The translations under genes were made by a program, and so were the position numbers. A DNA stretch of 64,000 nt from Maylandia zebra (Eukaryota; Chordata; Actinopteri; Cichliformes; Cichlidae): assembly GCF_041146795.1 (NCBI RefSeq), contig NC_135185.1, positions 28,641,529-28,705,528 of the forward strand, in the 5' to 3' direction. The notes beneath the pieces were generated by a model. It worked only from the letters and a program-made list of their open reading frames with translations, was not told the DNA's origin and ran no database searches. Numbering within the stretch: the stretch's first letter is position 1; the number at the start of each line of letters is the position of its first letter. Below are positions 51,401 to 62,797 of this stretch, piece after piece.

Positions 51401-54400
51401 GACTGTGTGTTTCCTGGGTGAGAGAGCGCCTTTTCGTTGTTGTTGTTGTTGTGCTAAGCTAACAGGCAGAATGCTACAAGCATAGCTCTAAAGAATGTAG
51501 CATCATGGGCAGTGTAGTCCGTGTTGCAGGGAGAATGGACTGCCATACACGTTATGTGTCTGTGAGCGCGAGGAGGGAGAAAAAGGGGAGTGGAAAGGTA
51601 CGAGTTGCCGTCGAGGAAAAACGGGAGCTGGAAGCATGTAAATATAATAATAACCACTGCAGCCAAGAAGAGTACCTGACGAGCCCAGTTGTAAGTAAGC
51701 TATTAAGACTCGACTGTACACCGTGTTCTCCTCCGAAAACAATAAGTTCCGTTGGAGCAGCCTTTCAACGCCTCTCTCTGTCTCTCGCAAGAAAAGTTGA
51801 CCCACACAACAAAGTAAAGCTATTTTTCGGCTACGAGCCGACAGGGACCCCGCCGTATTAGTCAGAGGTCCCTTTACTACAGTTCGGAGTCGCGGACCTT
51901 CAGTAATAGTAATAAATCACACAGCAACAGTACATTCACGTTGTTGTAAAAAGCATGCTAATCTATTAAGTAATCCAAAGTATCCAGAATACGTTACTGT
52001 CATTGAGTAACGTAACGGAATACGTTACAGAATACATTTTGGGGCATGTATTCTGTATTCTGTAATGGAATACATTTTAAAAGTAACCTTCCCAACACTG
52101 TCCATATGTTTACATCAATAGGTTACTCATTGGGCTCGGGTGAGGAATTTTCTTTGATAAATGTGACAGGAATGTATCACAACATTTTTACCTACGTTTT
52201 CTCTGATTTCTAACTTGTAATGATTAACATGAATCAGTGTTCGAGAGAAAGGAGTGGAGGGAAACTGTCCAAATAAATCTGCCCTTCGGCACGGCGAAGG
52301 TCGCGGTAATGAAATGTTCGGCGGATTGGCTCATTCATTCCCTGGCTTGATGGGCAAAGCTTCACTTTAAGAAGGAAGGCTGACTAGGACAGCCCATCTC
52401 TCACTTTCCAAACACTAACCCATACTTCAACCTTTCAAAGCACCCTTTCCATCACTTTCTAGGTACAAAACATAATGCATAGCTTCAGGCTGTGGGGGAC
52501 AATGACCTAAGCGCTGTGCAGGTGTATTGCTGTGCTGTGGTGAGCTTTTCTGTTGTACCAGCATTCCAGGCTGAAACCAGCCATCCTGTCTGCATGGTTA
52601 CACAAAGCGGACGACTACGCTGTCGGCAAAAATGATTTGCATGTGGGCCTCTGCTGTATCACATGCAAATACTGGAGTCGTTTGTGTCTGGGGATAACCC
52701 TTTATTCAAAGACACGTCATGGGTAAAGCTTTTGACATGTTTATGGAGAAAAACACTGCTGCTCTTGTCTAGTTTTGACAACATGTACCAACAGGGTATA
52801 ACTCAATTGCACTCTGCTGCACCCCTTAAAAGGGCGAACAGGTCCAATCACAGGGACCATAAAGCCATTTTATGAGCTCTTTTATTGGGTAATTTGGAGA
52901 AGCTGTGCAGATTGCACAGACTGACCAGTGTGCCTGTAAGCAGCGCTCGGACTTCCCCACCTGTCACTCTCCCTCTCACTGTGTGTCCGTTCTTAACCTT
53001 ACCTGCAGGTCCAGCAGGGAAGTTCTTAAGGGAAGGTCTCTCCACTACAGTGTAGGAGTCTCCCACCACGAACACTTTGTAAAGCACTGCGTTATGGTTG
53101 ATGAAACTCTGAATCACACAAGGAGGCTTCACATCCTTCAGGTCCTCTTCACTGAAGATAATGGCCATCTGTGGGCAGGAGGCCACACAATAAATGACAA
53201 AGAACTTGACAGGAAACATTGAGGTCAATCAGCAGTTAGAGGCAGGTTAAAATCTAACTTCATTCAGTGCTGCTTGTGCCGCTGAAATTGACACTCCTGG
53301 CAAGCTAGCCAAATAGACTTAATGCCTCCACAGTGTTATACCTACATGAGGTATAACACTATCAGATTTTGCTGTTTGGACTAGAGTTAAATGACAATCC
53401 TCTAACAGAACAGGTATTAGCTAAAGCAAACTTTTGAGGGTGTGAGTGACCTCTGAATCCTGCGGGCCTCTTACCTCATGGGAGTTGGTGCCATGAGCCA
53501 CCCGTGTTTTGCAAACTGTGGAAGAAATGAAGACAAAGAAAAGCGCAGAGTTTACAGCAGAGCACAAACCCTTAAATTTTTTTGTTATATTTGAGATGAT
53601 GATGAACAAAGAAACATGGCAACAGGTTTTTAAAAAAAAAAAAAAAATGTGTGGTGAGTAGAAGGAATTAAGATGACAACAGCGGAGCTACTCACTGAAG
53701 GGGAATGAGAGTCCTTGCCTCTTGATTTGCTCCAGCACGTCTGGGCTGCACTCAGTGTTGAGGACCATGAATGGAGGAGAGCAAATCCTCTCATCTATAT
53801 ATTTAAAAAATTAATTAATTAATAAGAGAAAAAGGTGAAAGACTATATTAATGCTCAGGAGATGTGTACTCTTGGTTATTTTCACTACAGAAACTTATAA
53901 AAGTTATTGCTTTGTTTAATCCACAGTTCAAATTTGGAAGATTTAAGACATCAAACTCATTTTCTTCTGCAGTTTTAGCTTTAACATACAGTTTCAACAT
54001 AACGTTTCAGCAACTCACATGGCTAACAGTCATATGCTATGACCTGTAGTACTAGGTCAAAAAGTTATTTTTATAACTCATCCCTGTGATGTGTTTACAC
54101 AAGAAACACAGCAGAGGCCATCTGGTACTGTCCTTCTGCTCCTTACAAACACATACGTTAAATTAATCATAGCGACTACTTGCTTAACCTTAACCACCAC
54201 CTTTTTGTTGTTGATCCCTTTAGGGATCACAGCAGTGACTCATTACTTCCTATTCCTAGTACAGTCTTCTGTCATGTCACTTCTGTCCTTCACTACATCC
54301 ATGAATCCTCTCTGTGACATCCATCTTCAACATCCTTTGTTCAATAAATCCACCATCCCTTCTCATGTCCAAAATACTTCTTTTATGTCCATAAAATATC

Positions 54401-57400
54401 TAAGTTCAGGTCACCACAAAAACCCACACAAATACAATGATGAAATATAGGAAAGCATCCAATTTAATGAGGAACTAAGGATAAACCAGCTGAGGACACG
54501 CAGAGTCATCAGGCACGTCACCTGATGGACTCACAGGCCTGACATTTCACAACAAACACACTTGCAGTTACAATGTCTTTAAAATTCTCCAGTATTAACC
54601 ACAGAAATTCTGCTTCTTTTTCACCCATCTCTATATTTTTTGTCTGTTTACAAGTATTTTTTTTCCATCACATCCTGCAGCAGCAAGTTGGTCAGTTCTG
54701 ATAAGACTAAAAAAATTTTAAAAACATCCTGCAGCTTTGACAAGCGGCACCATATCAGGACTGGGGATGCATCTATATTAATGTTTTGTATTCTGTAATT
54801 TCCCCTCCGCAGTAGGTATATGGGGGCGATAAGGCGGACGGGTTGGAGATAACGCCACAGGAAATCATTGGCTGGGCCAAAACAACAGCTGGCAAAATGT
54901 TAATGACCAAAACACAATAGAAACATGCCAGTCTTTGTGTGCCGTGGGCCTCAGCAGTGGCAGGGCTCTCAGCTGATGCTAGTGCTGAGGTCAGGAGAAT
55001 CTCATTTGCTTAAATTAAGTCCAGTGCAGAGTGCTGAACTCTGGGTGCAGTCAGAGTTTTACAGAAACCATGTACAAGTGGCCAAAAGGAACCACAGAAA
55101 CAACTTAAATGAAGTTGTTGGAAGCAGAATTATCATATTGATGTTCTATGCTTTCACCTACCATCAACAGTTCTTTCAATAAAAAGACAAAAACAAACCA
55201 ACAGAGGTGCATGTGCGAACAAAAATGTCCACAGCTGGTTTGGCTCCCCCCAGTACAGAGCTCATGTGACGTTGGGCTAATATTCTGGTACACTCACTAC
55301 GAGCATCTACTCAACTTAAAGCTACAGAAGTTCCCAGATGTGCAAACTGAAGGAGAGCATCCCCAGCTCTGAGCTACTCATGAATAATTTCAGGAGAATC
55401 AGGTCTGTATATTTTCCAAATTCCTAGTGTATGTCTGTCCAGATTTGACCTTTGACCTTTTGGAAATAAACGACAATTTATCATTTTATTCCGTTATCCA
55501 TTTTTGGGATATTTCATTATTAGGAGCATAGCAGTAATGCTATTGAGAGGTCACGCTGACCTTTAAACCACCGACATTGACATTCAAGAGCCCCGACCCA
55601 GTTGATTGAGATGAAAAGAAACTGATATGGGGATAAACCTAAAACATAATGGTGCTGGTGCAGAGGTGTTATATCAACTGTTGCTGTGCGAGGTGATAAC
55701 GAAGCATATAAAGATGCTTGGTGTTAAGGATCCTCTTATACTGTTATTTCACAGAAAATTAACAGGCAACAATTAAAATCATACAATTGTAGCTAAAATA
55801 AGAGATTGTAAGAGATTCAGTGTAGTCTATAAACACGATAACTGTATAATTTTTCATTTCATGCATACAGGCATTTATGTTACTATATACAGTAGCTTCT
55901 TTAGCCAAAGAAAATGATGAAATAACCTTAATCTTACTGTACAAAACTAATATTGTAAACACACATTTCAGTTAAGACTGAGATTATGTTGCTGCAACTT
56001 TAAACTGCTGAATTTTTGCAAGCAGTTTTTCTTTAAATGTTTTTTCTTTATAGTGCTGACATTTCAAGTGCAATAACTCTACCTTGAAATAAAGTGATTT
56101 ACATAGCCAGGCTCTACCAGTCTGATCCTATGACAGTTTTATCACATGCAGCGGTGATTCTGGTGAAATGTTAGCTACAGCTGTGAAAATAATGTCTTAA
56201 TAACCCAGGAAAATCCTTTAGGTACCTCCATCTCGTGATGGGTCAGAGAAAAAGACATTAAACCTTCCCCTGCTCTGCTGCTGGCAAACATGTGTTTCCA
56301 CACTATTTAGAAAACTAATTTTCAGGAATGCGTTTGATTTTTATGTCCAAAGAAAATAAATCTGGTTATTTAGAAAGACTTAACCACAAAGGGTTTATTT
56401 TTGGTTGCTTCAATACTCCTGTTCTCTTGTTCTGTGCACTACGACCTTTGCCTGTGAAGCTGGGACCATTCCAGGGCTGGCTTCATACCCGCCAGTGCTG
56501 GGAGCAAGCCTGGAGGGTTACCCATGAGTCATCTGTGCACTGCCTACAACTGTGTTCCCTTTTAGTGATGTTATTTTATCAGGTCAAGAACAGCATCATA
56601 ATAAAAAGAAAAGCCTGATGTAAAAACATGCCCATTACGTCACTGAGTTCCCAAAGATTGATAGTGTTACATTTGGCTAAACAAAAACCATCAAAAGCCC
56701 CGAGCCTTGTCAAATGAGAAAAGAAATTCAAGCTCCAAGTTCAGGTTTTATAATAAAAAGAGCAGAGACTGGTGGACACGAGTGAGTAGCCAAGTTTGTA
56801 ACAGTGTGCATGCTTGGCTCTGGCTGACACTTTAGGGGGGAAGGAGGTGGAGGGGAGGATCAATCTCTGGCTCTGTCTAAACATTACATGCTTGCAGCAG
56901 ACCCAACGGAGCCGAGGACAGTCTTTATGGGCCTCTACAATGGACAATGAGGTACTTTTTAAAGTGGGATTATACAGTTACGAAGTCTTCAGGATCAGGA
57001 CATCCCTTATATTAAGTCATTCGTCCACTAGATTACAACATAAACACACAGTCAAATAAACTCCAAATGCATAGGCCTTAACCGGTCACTCAAGAGGAAA
57101 GAAAATAATCAAAAGGCCTGTTTTAACACTTAAACTCAGACGACACTATTCTCTTGTTTGGGGATTTAGGTATAGGGAACTACAGAGAGCCAAGTTTCAT
57201 TATACTTGCTAAACTGTGGTGCTGTTTAAGTGAAAGGCTAGACTCTCTTGTTGCTATTTAGAGCTTGTTTCCTAGAAACCCGAGCATCCTCTCTTTGCTG
57301 CTCTCTTCTTGTCCCTCCAAAGCAAAGCAGCAGGATTTTTTAATATTCTAAATTGAACTGGAAACACGGCTATGCCCCGAGAGCACTGCTTGTGTCAATG

Positions 57401-60140
57401 TCGTGCTCTAAGAGGCTTACGCTCCGATTAAAATTATGAGTCATTTATGGAAAAAAAAAAAAGAAAGAAAAAAGGAAAATGTGATTGTTTTCCCACAACA
57501 TGCAAATCCAGGTATTATGTAATGACGATCAAAGCACAGTAGGGCAGGTGAACCTGACAGGCAGAAACTCAAGGTGGCACTCTTTGAGCTCACAACTGTT
57601 TCTCATTGTCATTCACAGAAATATCTATAATTAAATATTGATCACTTGCATAAACTGGCTCTGCTGGTCCTCACAGAGACAGAATAATACTGCAGCACAG
57701 GGAGCACAACTGGATTGTTGTATAAATAGTTTCAGTTTAATTTCTGTTATCTTGAGCTGGAGAGGAAAATGTTTAAGACTAAGAGTTGGTGTGACAACGG
57801 TTTCTGTCTATAAAAAACAGACTAAGATATCAAAAACTCGTGTATACACAGGAACCAGCAGATTCCACTAAGTAACATAAACAGTTACCTTGGTCTGGCT
57901 CACATAGGAAACACAAAGCAACTCTGACAACAGATCGGAGCCAAATTTCCAGTGACGCTGATCCATTAGTGCTCGTGTGGCTCTTTTCTGGCTGCTTTAC
58001 ATTAAACACAGCATTAGGACGAGCTAAATCTTGCACTTAATTTTATTTTCATTTAAACAGTTTGGAGAAGAACAGCTAAATGCACTGTGACTGAGGCCAT
58101 TTAATACTGAGAGGCCACTCGAGTGACAAAATAAGGTTTGCTTTTCCACAAGCGCACCTCAAGTGTTTCCTCCTATTGAGTACTATTCTGAGTCATACAG
58201 ACTGAAACATGGCCGGCTCTCTATGGTCTTTAAGTACTTGGTTGCCTTGGCAGCTGCTTCAGGACTCCATGGTCTCTGCTGATAAGGAGGAGGAAGAGGC
58301 TGTGCCTAGGAAAGCAAGGCTCAAGAAGAAGAAGAAGAAGAAAAAAAAAAAAAAAAAGGAAGACGAAGAAGAAAAAAAGAAAAGAAAAGAAAAACCCCAA
58401 ACCCTAAAATCTCTTACACTATCCTCTTCTTTAACTTGGGGCGTATGCTGATAGTCTACAGTCTAGTATTACAACAGGTTTACTGTATCATTGCTTCTAA
58501 AATGACTAAATTGTCATGGATGCCTTGGCATGCAGGCCTAACTGTGAGCAGACAGCACCACTTACATTAATGGAAGTAGAATGGTGAAAGGAAAAAAAAG
58601 AGCTTTGTAAAATGCAGCTAGTGAAGCATCTTCCTCTTCAAACCGATCACACACAGTGAGGCGGAGTGATGCATCTTAAACTCGCTGTTGCGTAACAGCA
58701 ATCGTGTCTGTTTGGATAAAAAAGACATCGTCTTCTCGTATTTCTATTTTAGGAAAGCACCGACATGCTGATACAGCTCTGAGTCTTTGCTCTGACATCA
58801 GACTGCAGCTCATCACACACAAACTTGGTGAGATCATAATTATAAAGGTTTATTTTCTCCTGCCATGTATGGGTTTAAAGGAAATGTGGATGAGTCACAG
58901 GTGTGCTTGCAGTGTGTGTCAGTAGGGAATGTCCCTCTGTAGCTAAAAGCCATCGTCTGCTGGTAAGTTTACTTGATCAGTGACAGGGGAAGGTGTTGCT
59001 CGAGTGACCTGAAGGCAAGTTCTGATCATGCTACGATAAAGCAGAGAGAAATAGAAAGGAGGAACTATGATATCAGCAAAGTGCTCAGCTCATGTTTATG
59101 TAAATATAAATGCGAACACTTAAAGTAACACAGTTCAAGTGAGAAGCTACAGCGCCTCTCTGCTCCCCCTTCCCTGGGATGTGAAGAGCACAGTCAGAGG
59201 TCCTAAAGGTAACCTCAACTTCCCTCTCAATAACATTAAACAGAAGGCCGTGGCTTTTAAATCAAAATCAAAGCCTATTTTTAGACAGCTTCTGTTTTCA
59301 CATAGCGAGCTAGGAACAGAGACACTAATGGTGCTAGCCATCCACTTATCTCACAGTCGCCCGAGAACAAAGCTGAATCTTTAATGGCGAACGGTTTATA
59401 CAAAGCAGGACATTCAGTTCACTCAAAGAACAGAACACATCGCCCAACTATCTGTCTTCTGTGAAAAGTTAACCCTAAAACACTAATGTTGGGTGATTTT
59501 CATAAATCTCACTTAGTGGTTGTGTCTTTTTGTTTATTTCTCCCACAGTCGTCAGTGATGCAGGGAGACCGTGTCTTCACTGGACAAGGCTCACATGTTA
59601 CAGGAATGGTTCCAAGCTTTGTTATTCATTTGATTAGATTTTTTTACCCATCATCCATTTCCTAATTTATCACTAATGTTAGTGCGTTTTTATGAGCTCT
59701 CCCCAGTGATACTTCTTTCACTTTATGAGATGTTGTATAGGAGACATACGAGAAAAGTACCTCAATTTGTCATGTACTGTTGTACTTGAATATATTTTTA
59801 TGACAAGTATGTTTTATTGTATATATTATATCGGGTACAAAAACCTCCCAAAAACCCCAACAACTACCAGGTGTTAGTGACAGTGTCTAAAGTGTGAGTA
59901 CAGGTTTTAATTAGTGAGCAAATCCTCTCCTTCACTGAAATACGCTGATTTGTTCCAAAATTTCTCCAATGCAACTGAGCCTCACACCAGTCAGTCTCAC
60001 GAAGTTACCGACAAGACCTTACCTCGCATACAGCTTTCTAATCTGTGGATGAGCTGGTAGGATTTGCAGCGATCCAGCAGAGTTCGGATAGCTGGAAGTG
60101 GATCCAGGATGATAGTTTCAGGATGGGCATCAATGTAGTC
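48498..60140 (-). CDS. itpk1: Inositol-tetrakisphosphate 1-kinase, seven 3' coding exons
   Basis: Seven minus-strand exons, 60023-60140, 53696-53794, 53475-53515, 53003-53168, 49587-49654, 49293-49455 and 48498-48763, join in phase to 306 residues. The human protein is 414, and the missing N-terminal part must lie beyond the right edge. ITPK1 is an ATP-grasp kinase that phosphorylates inositol tri- and tetrakisphosphates in the cytosol and feeds IP5/IP6 synthesis. Visible blocks: DPLPAIRTLLDRCKSYQLIH, ERICSPPFMVLN, CKTRVAHGTNSHE, SFINHNAVLYKVFVVGDSYT then VERPSLKNF, IFFNSHNVSKPESSSD, and VSLFGIDVIINNQTGQHAVI followed by DINAFPGYEGVPEFF, which carries the Asp/Asp/Asn metal ligands. The C-terminus after a variable linker ends QQHCVSTIATKASSQ, close to human. 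Whether this is itpk1a or itpk1b of teleosts cannot be decided here. The 6.2-kb intron between the first two visible exons and the 3.3-kb intron with a hAT element explain the span. Confidence 0.95.
48864..48912. repeat. Short perfect hairpin in the last itpk1 intron
   Basis: The 17-base arms ctggacactaaagggaa (48864-48880) and ttccctttagtgtccag (48896-48912) are exact reverse complements around a 15-base loop. It could be a microRNA-like hairpin or the remains of a small inverted-repeat element. No known family is recognised. Confidence 0.75.
50735..51085 (+). mobile_element. Penelope-like element remnant (GIY-YIG end)
   Basis: The plus-strand frame contains DSAVHLHLKDQ and, after an interval, RWFERAVKEAVYMH, the C-terminal blocks of the GIY-YIG nuclease of fish Penelope-like retroelements. 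Upstream DNA near 50740-50790 resembles the YIGETKQPL region. The tail holds 'ctgaagaagcctcttggatg' near 51011, a hallmark of these elements' 3' ends. Everything else of the element is missing, and the frame is decayed. Confidence 0.65.
51125..52100. mobile_element. hAT-like transposon derivative (976 bp) with perfect 8-bp duplication
   Basis: The ends are CAGTGTTGGGGAGTAACGGA and ...ttcccaacactg. Long subterminal arms are rich in 'gtaacggaatac'-type repeats on both sides. An exact 8-bp duplication, tccatatg, lies at 51117-51124 and 52101-52108. The middle holds a 118-codon open frame (51505-51861, +) with no transposase motif that I can see. The perfect duplication suggests a fairly recent insertion in this itpk1 intron, mobilised in trans. 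Confidence 0.9.
54190..54420 (-). mobile_element. Decayed LINE fragment (RTE-type), probable
   Basis: The 'gtccttcactacatccatgaatcc' block, followed by 'ctctgtgacatccatcttcaacatcc', resembles a repeat widespread in fish that derives from the complement of an RTE-type LINE coding region. It is short and degraded, and the assignment rests on memory of the family. Confidence 0.4.
54421..60022 (-). other. Large itpk1 intron, no gene seen
   Basis: Intron between the exons at 53696-53794 and 60023-60140. It holds an A-rich purine tract (58320-58395) and many short open frames without support. No conserved RNA gene was recognised. Confidence 0.6.
58322..58395. repeat. (AAG)n/poly-A purine tract
   Basis: AAG units run into an uninterrupted A stretch and then mixed A/G units, about 74 bp of pure purine on the plus strand. 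Confidence 0.9.
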
Positions 60141-61060
60141 CTTGAAACACAGATTTACAAACCTCTTAATTTTTACATTCAGAGAGCATTTACCATTATT
60201 ATAAATGTTATTTTTCATGTATGTCCACACAGATGCAGTTCTCTGCATCATGACTAAACAGGTTTTGTATTGCTTACAGTAACATAACTATGGTCAAAGG
60301 CCATGACTTAAAAAGAAAATTGCCATTATTGGATATCTGAATCCAGATATCCTGGCTATGATTTCCCAAAACTTCTTATTCTGTGTAAATAAACCGACTT
60401 TTTGGAAAAATAACTGATGACTTACTAATGGAAATGTTTGTGGCTTTTATTTATTTATTTATTTATTTTAAACGTAACTAATGTGCTAAAAGGGCAACCA
60501 TCTGCCACGACACACACACACAGACACAGACACACGAAATGTTAAACAAACATAATCACGTAGACAAATCCAAACACTGAGTTGAAGGGTCAACATGCCT
60601 CAATCTGTTTTTGTGTGTAAGCTAGAGAGAGCATGAGATGTATGCCAGCGGGTCTTTATAGGTTACATCACTGTATCTCTGCATGACCTGCTGTTAGATC
60701 AGCATGAGGCTGGCCATTTTACATAACTGCAGTCCCCTTCTCTTCTCTCGCCTTCCCGGCTTTCCTCCGACTCAGTCCTCACACCACCTCTCTGTTCTCG
60801 GCCGCTCTCCATCATCTCCACACTTGATTTTCGGCTACATGGATCCCTTTGCCAAGAGTTCATTCCGAGCGATTTCAAACTGAGTCACAAACGCTGTCAG
60901 GTGGAGCTGGCTGGCCTACACATTACACAAACAGCCCGCCTGCTCACATCGCAACTCCGCTGTCACACACATTTAACATGAAATTAAACACATCGTGCAA
61001 TATTAAACATCAAGCACATGTACAGTGGAAATAAATGTCTATTTTTGAACAGAGTCTCAG

Positions 61061-61085
61061 CACACACACACACACACACACACAC
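61061..61085. repeat. (CA)n microsatellite
   Basis: About twelve CA units in the itpk1 intron. Confidence 0.95.
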
Positions 61086-62744
61086 GCTATAGCACAAAGA
61101 ATGTAAACCGACGCCTTTGCCTTGACATGGAGGACCCATCTGCAGGATTTGCCGGGATCTAACAGGCAACGCTAATCAAAGCCAGTCGACCTGTTATGTA
61201 AGTAAAATATGCTGCCACGGAAAAAATAAATAATAAATAAATAAATCCAAACTAATCTTCCAGGAGTTCAGAGGAATACTCTGTGATAGGGACAGTCACT
61301 TGCTGAATTCTGCATCTCAGAAGAAGAAATGCAGTTAAACAGAGACAAGAGGGGGAGTTGAGAAAGAGATCAACGCTTTTTAGCAGGTGCTGGAGAGGAA
61401 AAGAGCCAGACGTATGTCAGCGTGGGTGTAAGAGAGGGCTGTTCGCATTTCAGAGCAGATCCGTTTCCAGAGAAGAATAAATGGGTTTGTCTTTGGGAAT
61501 ATGGTCAGAAGAGCATCTAATCTGTCCTGCTGATTGTAAGCCATGTCTGTGATGCCACAGTTGTCAAACCTGAAGCGATACATTATTTTTAGCATTTGTA
61601 TTAGCCACAACTACAACCAGATGGGTGCGATTTACCACATCAGTTCAGCTTACATAAGATGTCAAGTACAGAGAAGCCCGGAAGACCTAAATTACGACTG
61701 TAGCGATCTACACCCATTTGTCAGCGAGGTAAACGAAAAAAAGAAAATCTACAACAGATAAAAGCGCCTGGTAATTAGCTACAAATGCCATTTTATCTTC
61801 GCAGTTTAGTTGGAGAACGCAAATGATATTTGTCCAAGGTTTACTGCGAACACGGCTCGCACCTAGGGCCACTGAATCACCAGAGTGCATCTCAGGACGA
61901 CATTTTGTTTTCATAAAGAGCTATTTTAGAGATGACGGTTTATTCTCTCCACGACACAACCGGGTTATTTATGATCACAGCTGTGTAACATTAGAATTAC
62001 GCCAACACATATATTTCCAGTGGAAATGTAATCACAGATGACAGTTGTGTTCAGGTAAACACGCAGAACAAAAGAGGAGAAGACTCAGCCACAAGACTTG
62101 GCTGCTGATTTACCCGCTGATATTAAAGTCAACCACTAACTACAGTGGTAAAGTTTGAGTACTGACTAAAAGGAAGAAAATACTGTAATAAAACACAAAA
62201 CACACACACTTCCTCTGAACTGAAAAAAACCCTACAAAGATGTTATCGATGCTTACAGGATGACATTTCTTTGTAATTCGTACAGCCAACTGAGAGGAGA
62301 CCTTTAGCTTGAAGATCAACTGGCTGACTGAATAAACATTAAGGCAACGCAAAAAATACAGAAAAATTCCCGTCTCAATCTAAACGACTCATTCGAATGT
62401 GCACAGTTCAATTTTATTTAGTAAATAATGATATGAACACTACTAAGCATAGGGTATGCATTAAGATGAATGATGATTAAGAGGGCTGCCAGACGGCTAC
62501 AGCTAACAGTAGTGGTAAATCAAAGTGACAAAATCTCTAAGCTTTAGCAAAAGGATGAATTATATATTTAAATAAATAAAAAGCCTTCAGAGAACTTATG
62601 AAAGGGTCACCAATTATCCACAGGGAGCCACAATATTTTTGTTATGTTTGGGGGAAACCTAATAATAATTTTAAAACCATCCAACACTGGACATACTTAG
62701 CGTGACTCCTAATTCGGAGCAAGCTAATGGCTAATCTATTATCT

Positions 62745-62797
62745 TAATAGGACAACATGATGTTGTCCTATTAATATGTTGCTGTCAACATATTAAT
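62745..62797. repeat. Two overlapping perfect palindromes
   Basis: taataggacaacat/atgttgtcctatta (62745-62773, one-base centre) overlaps attaatatgttg/caacatattaat (62770-62797, four-base loop). The two hairpins share ATTA, so only one can form fully at a time. Confidence 0.9.

Noticed and set aside
51505-51861. 118-codon frame as a host gene
   Set aside because: It lies wholly inside a transposon bounded by exact 8-bp duplications, so it is element sequence, though its origin is listed as a finding.
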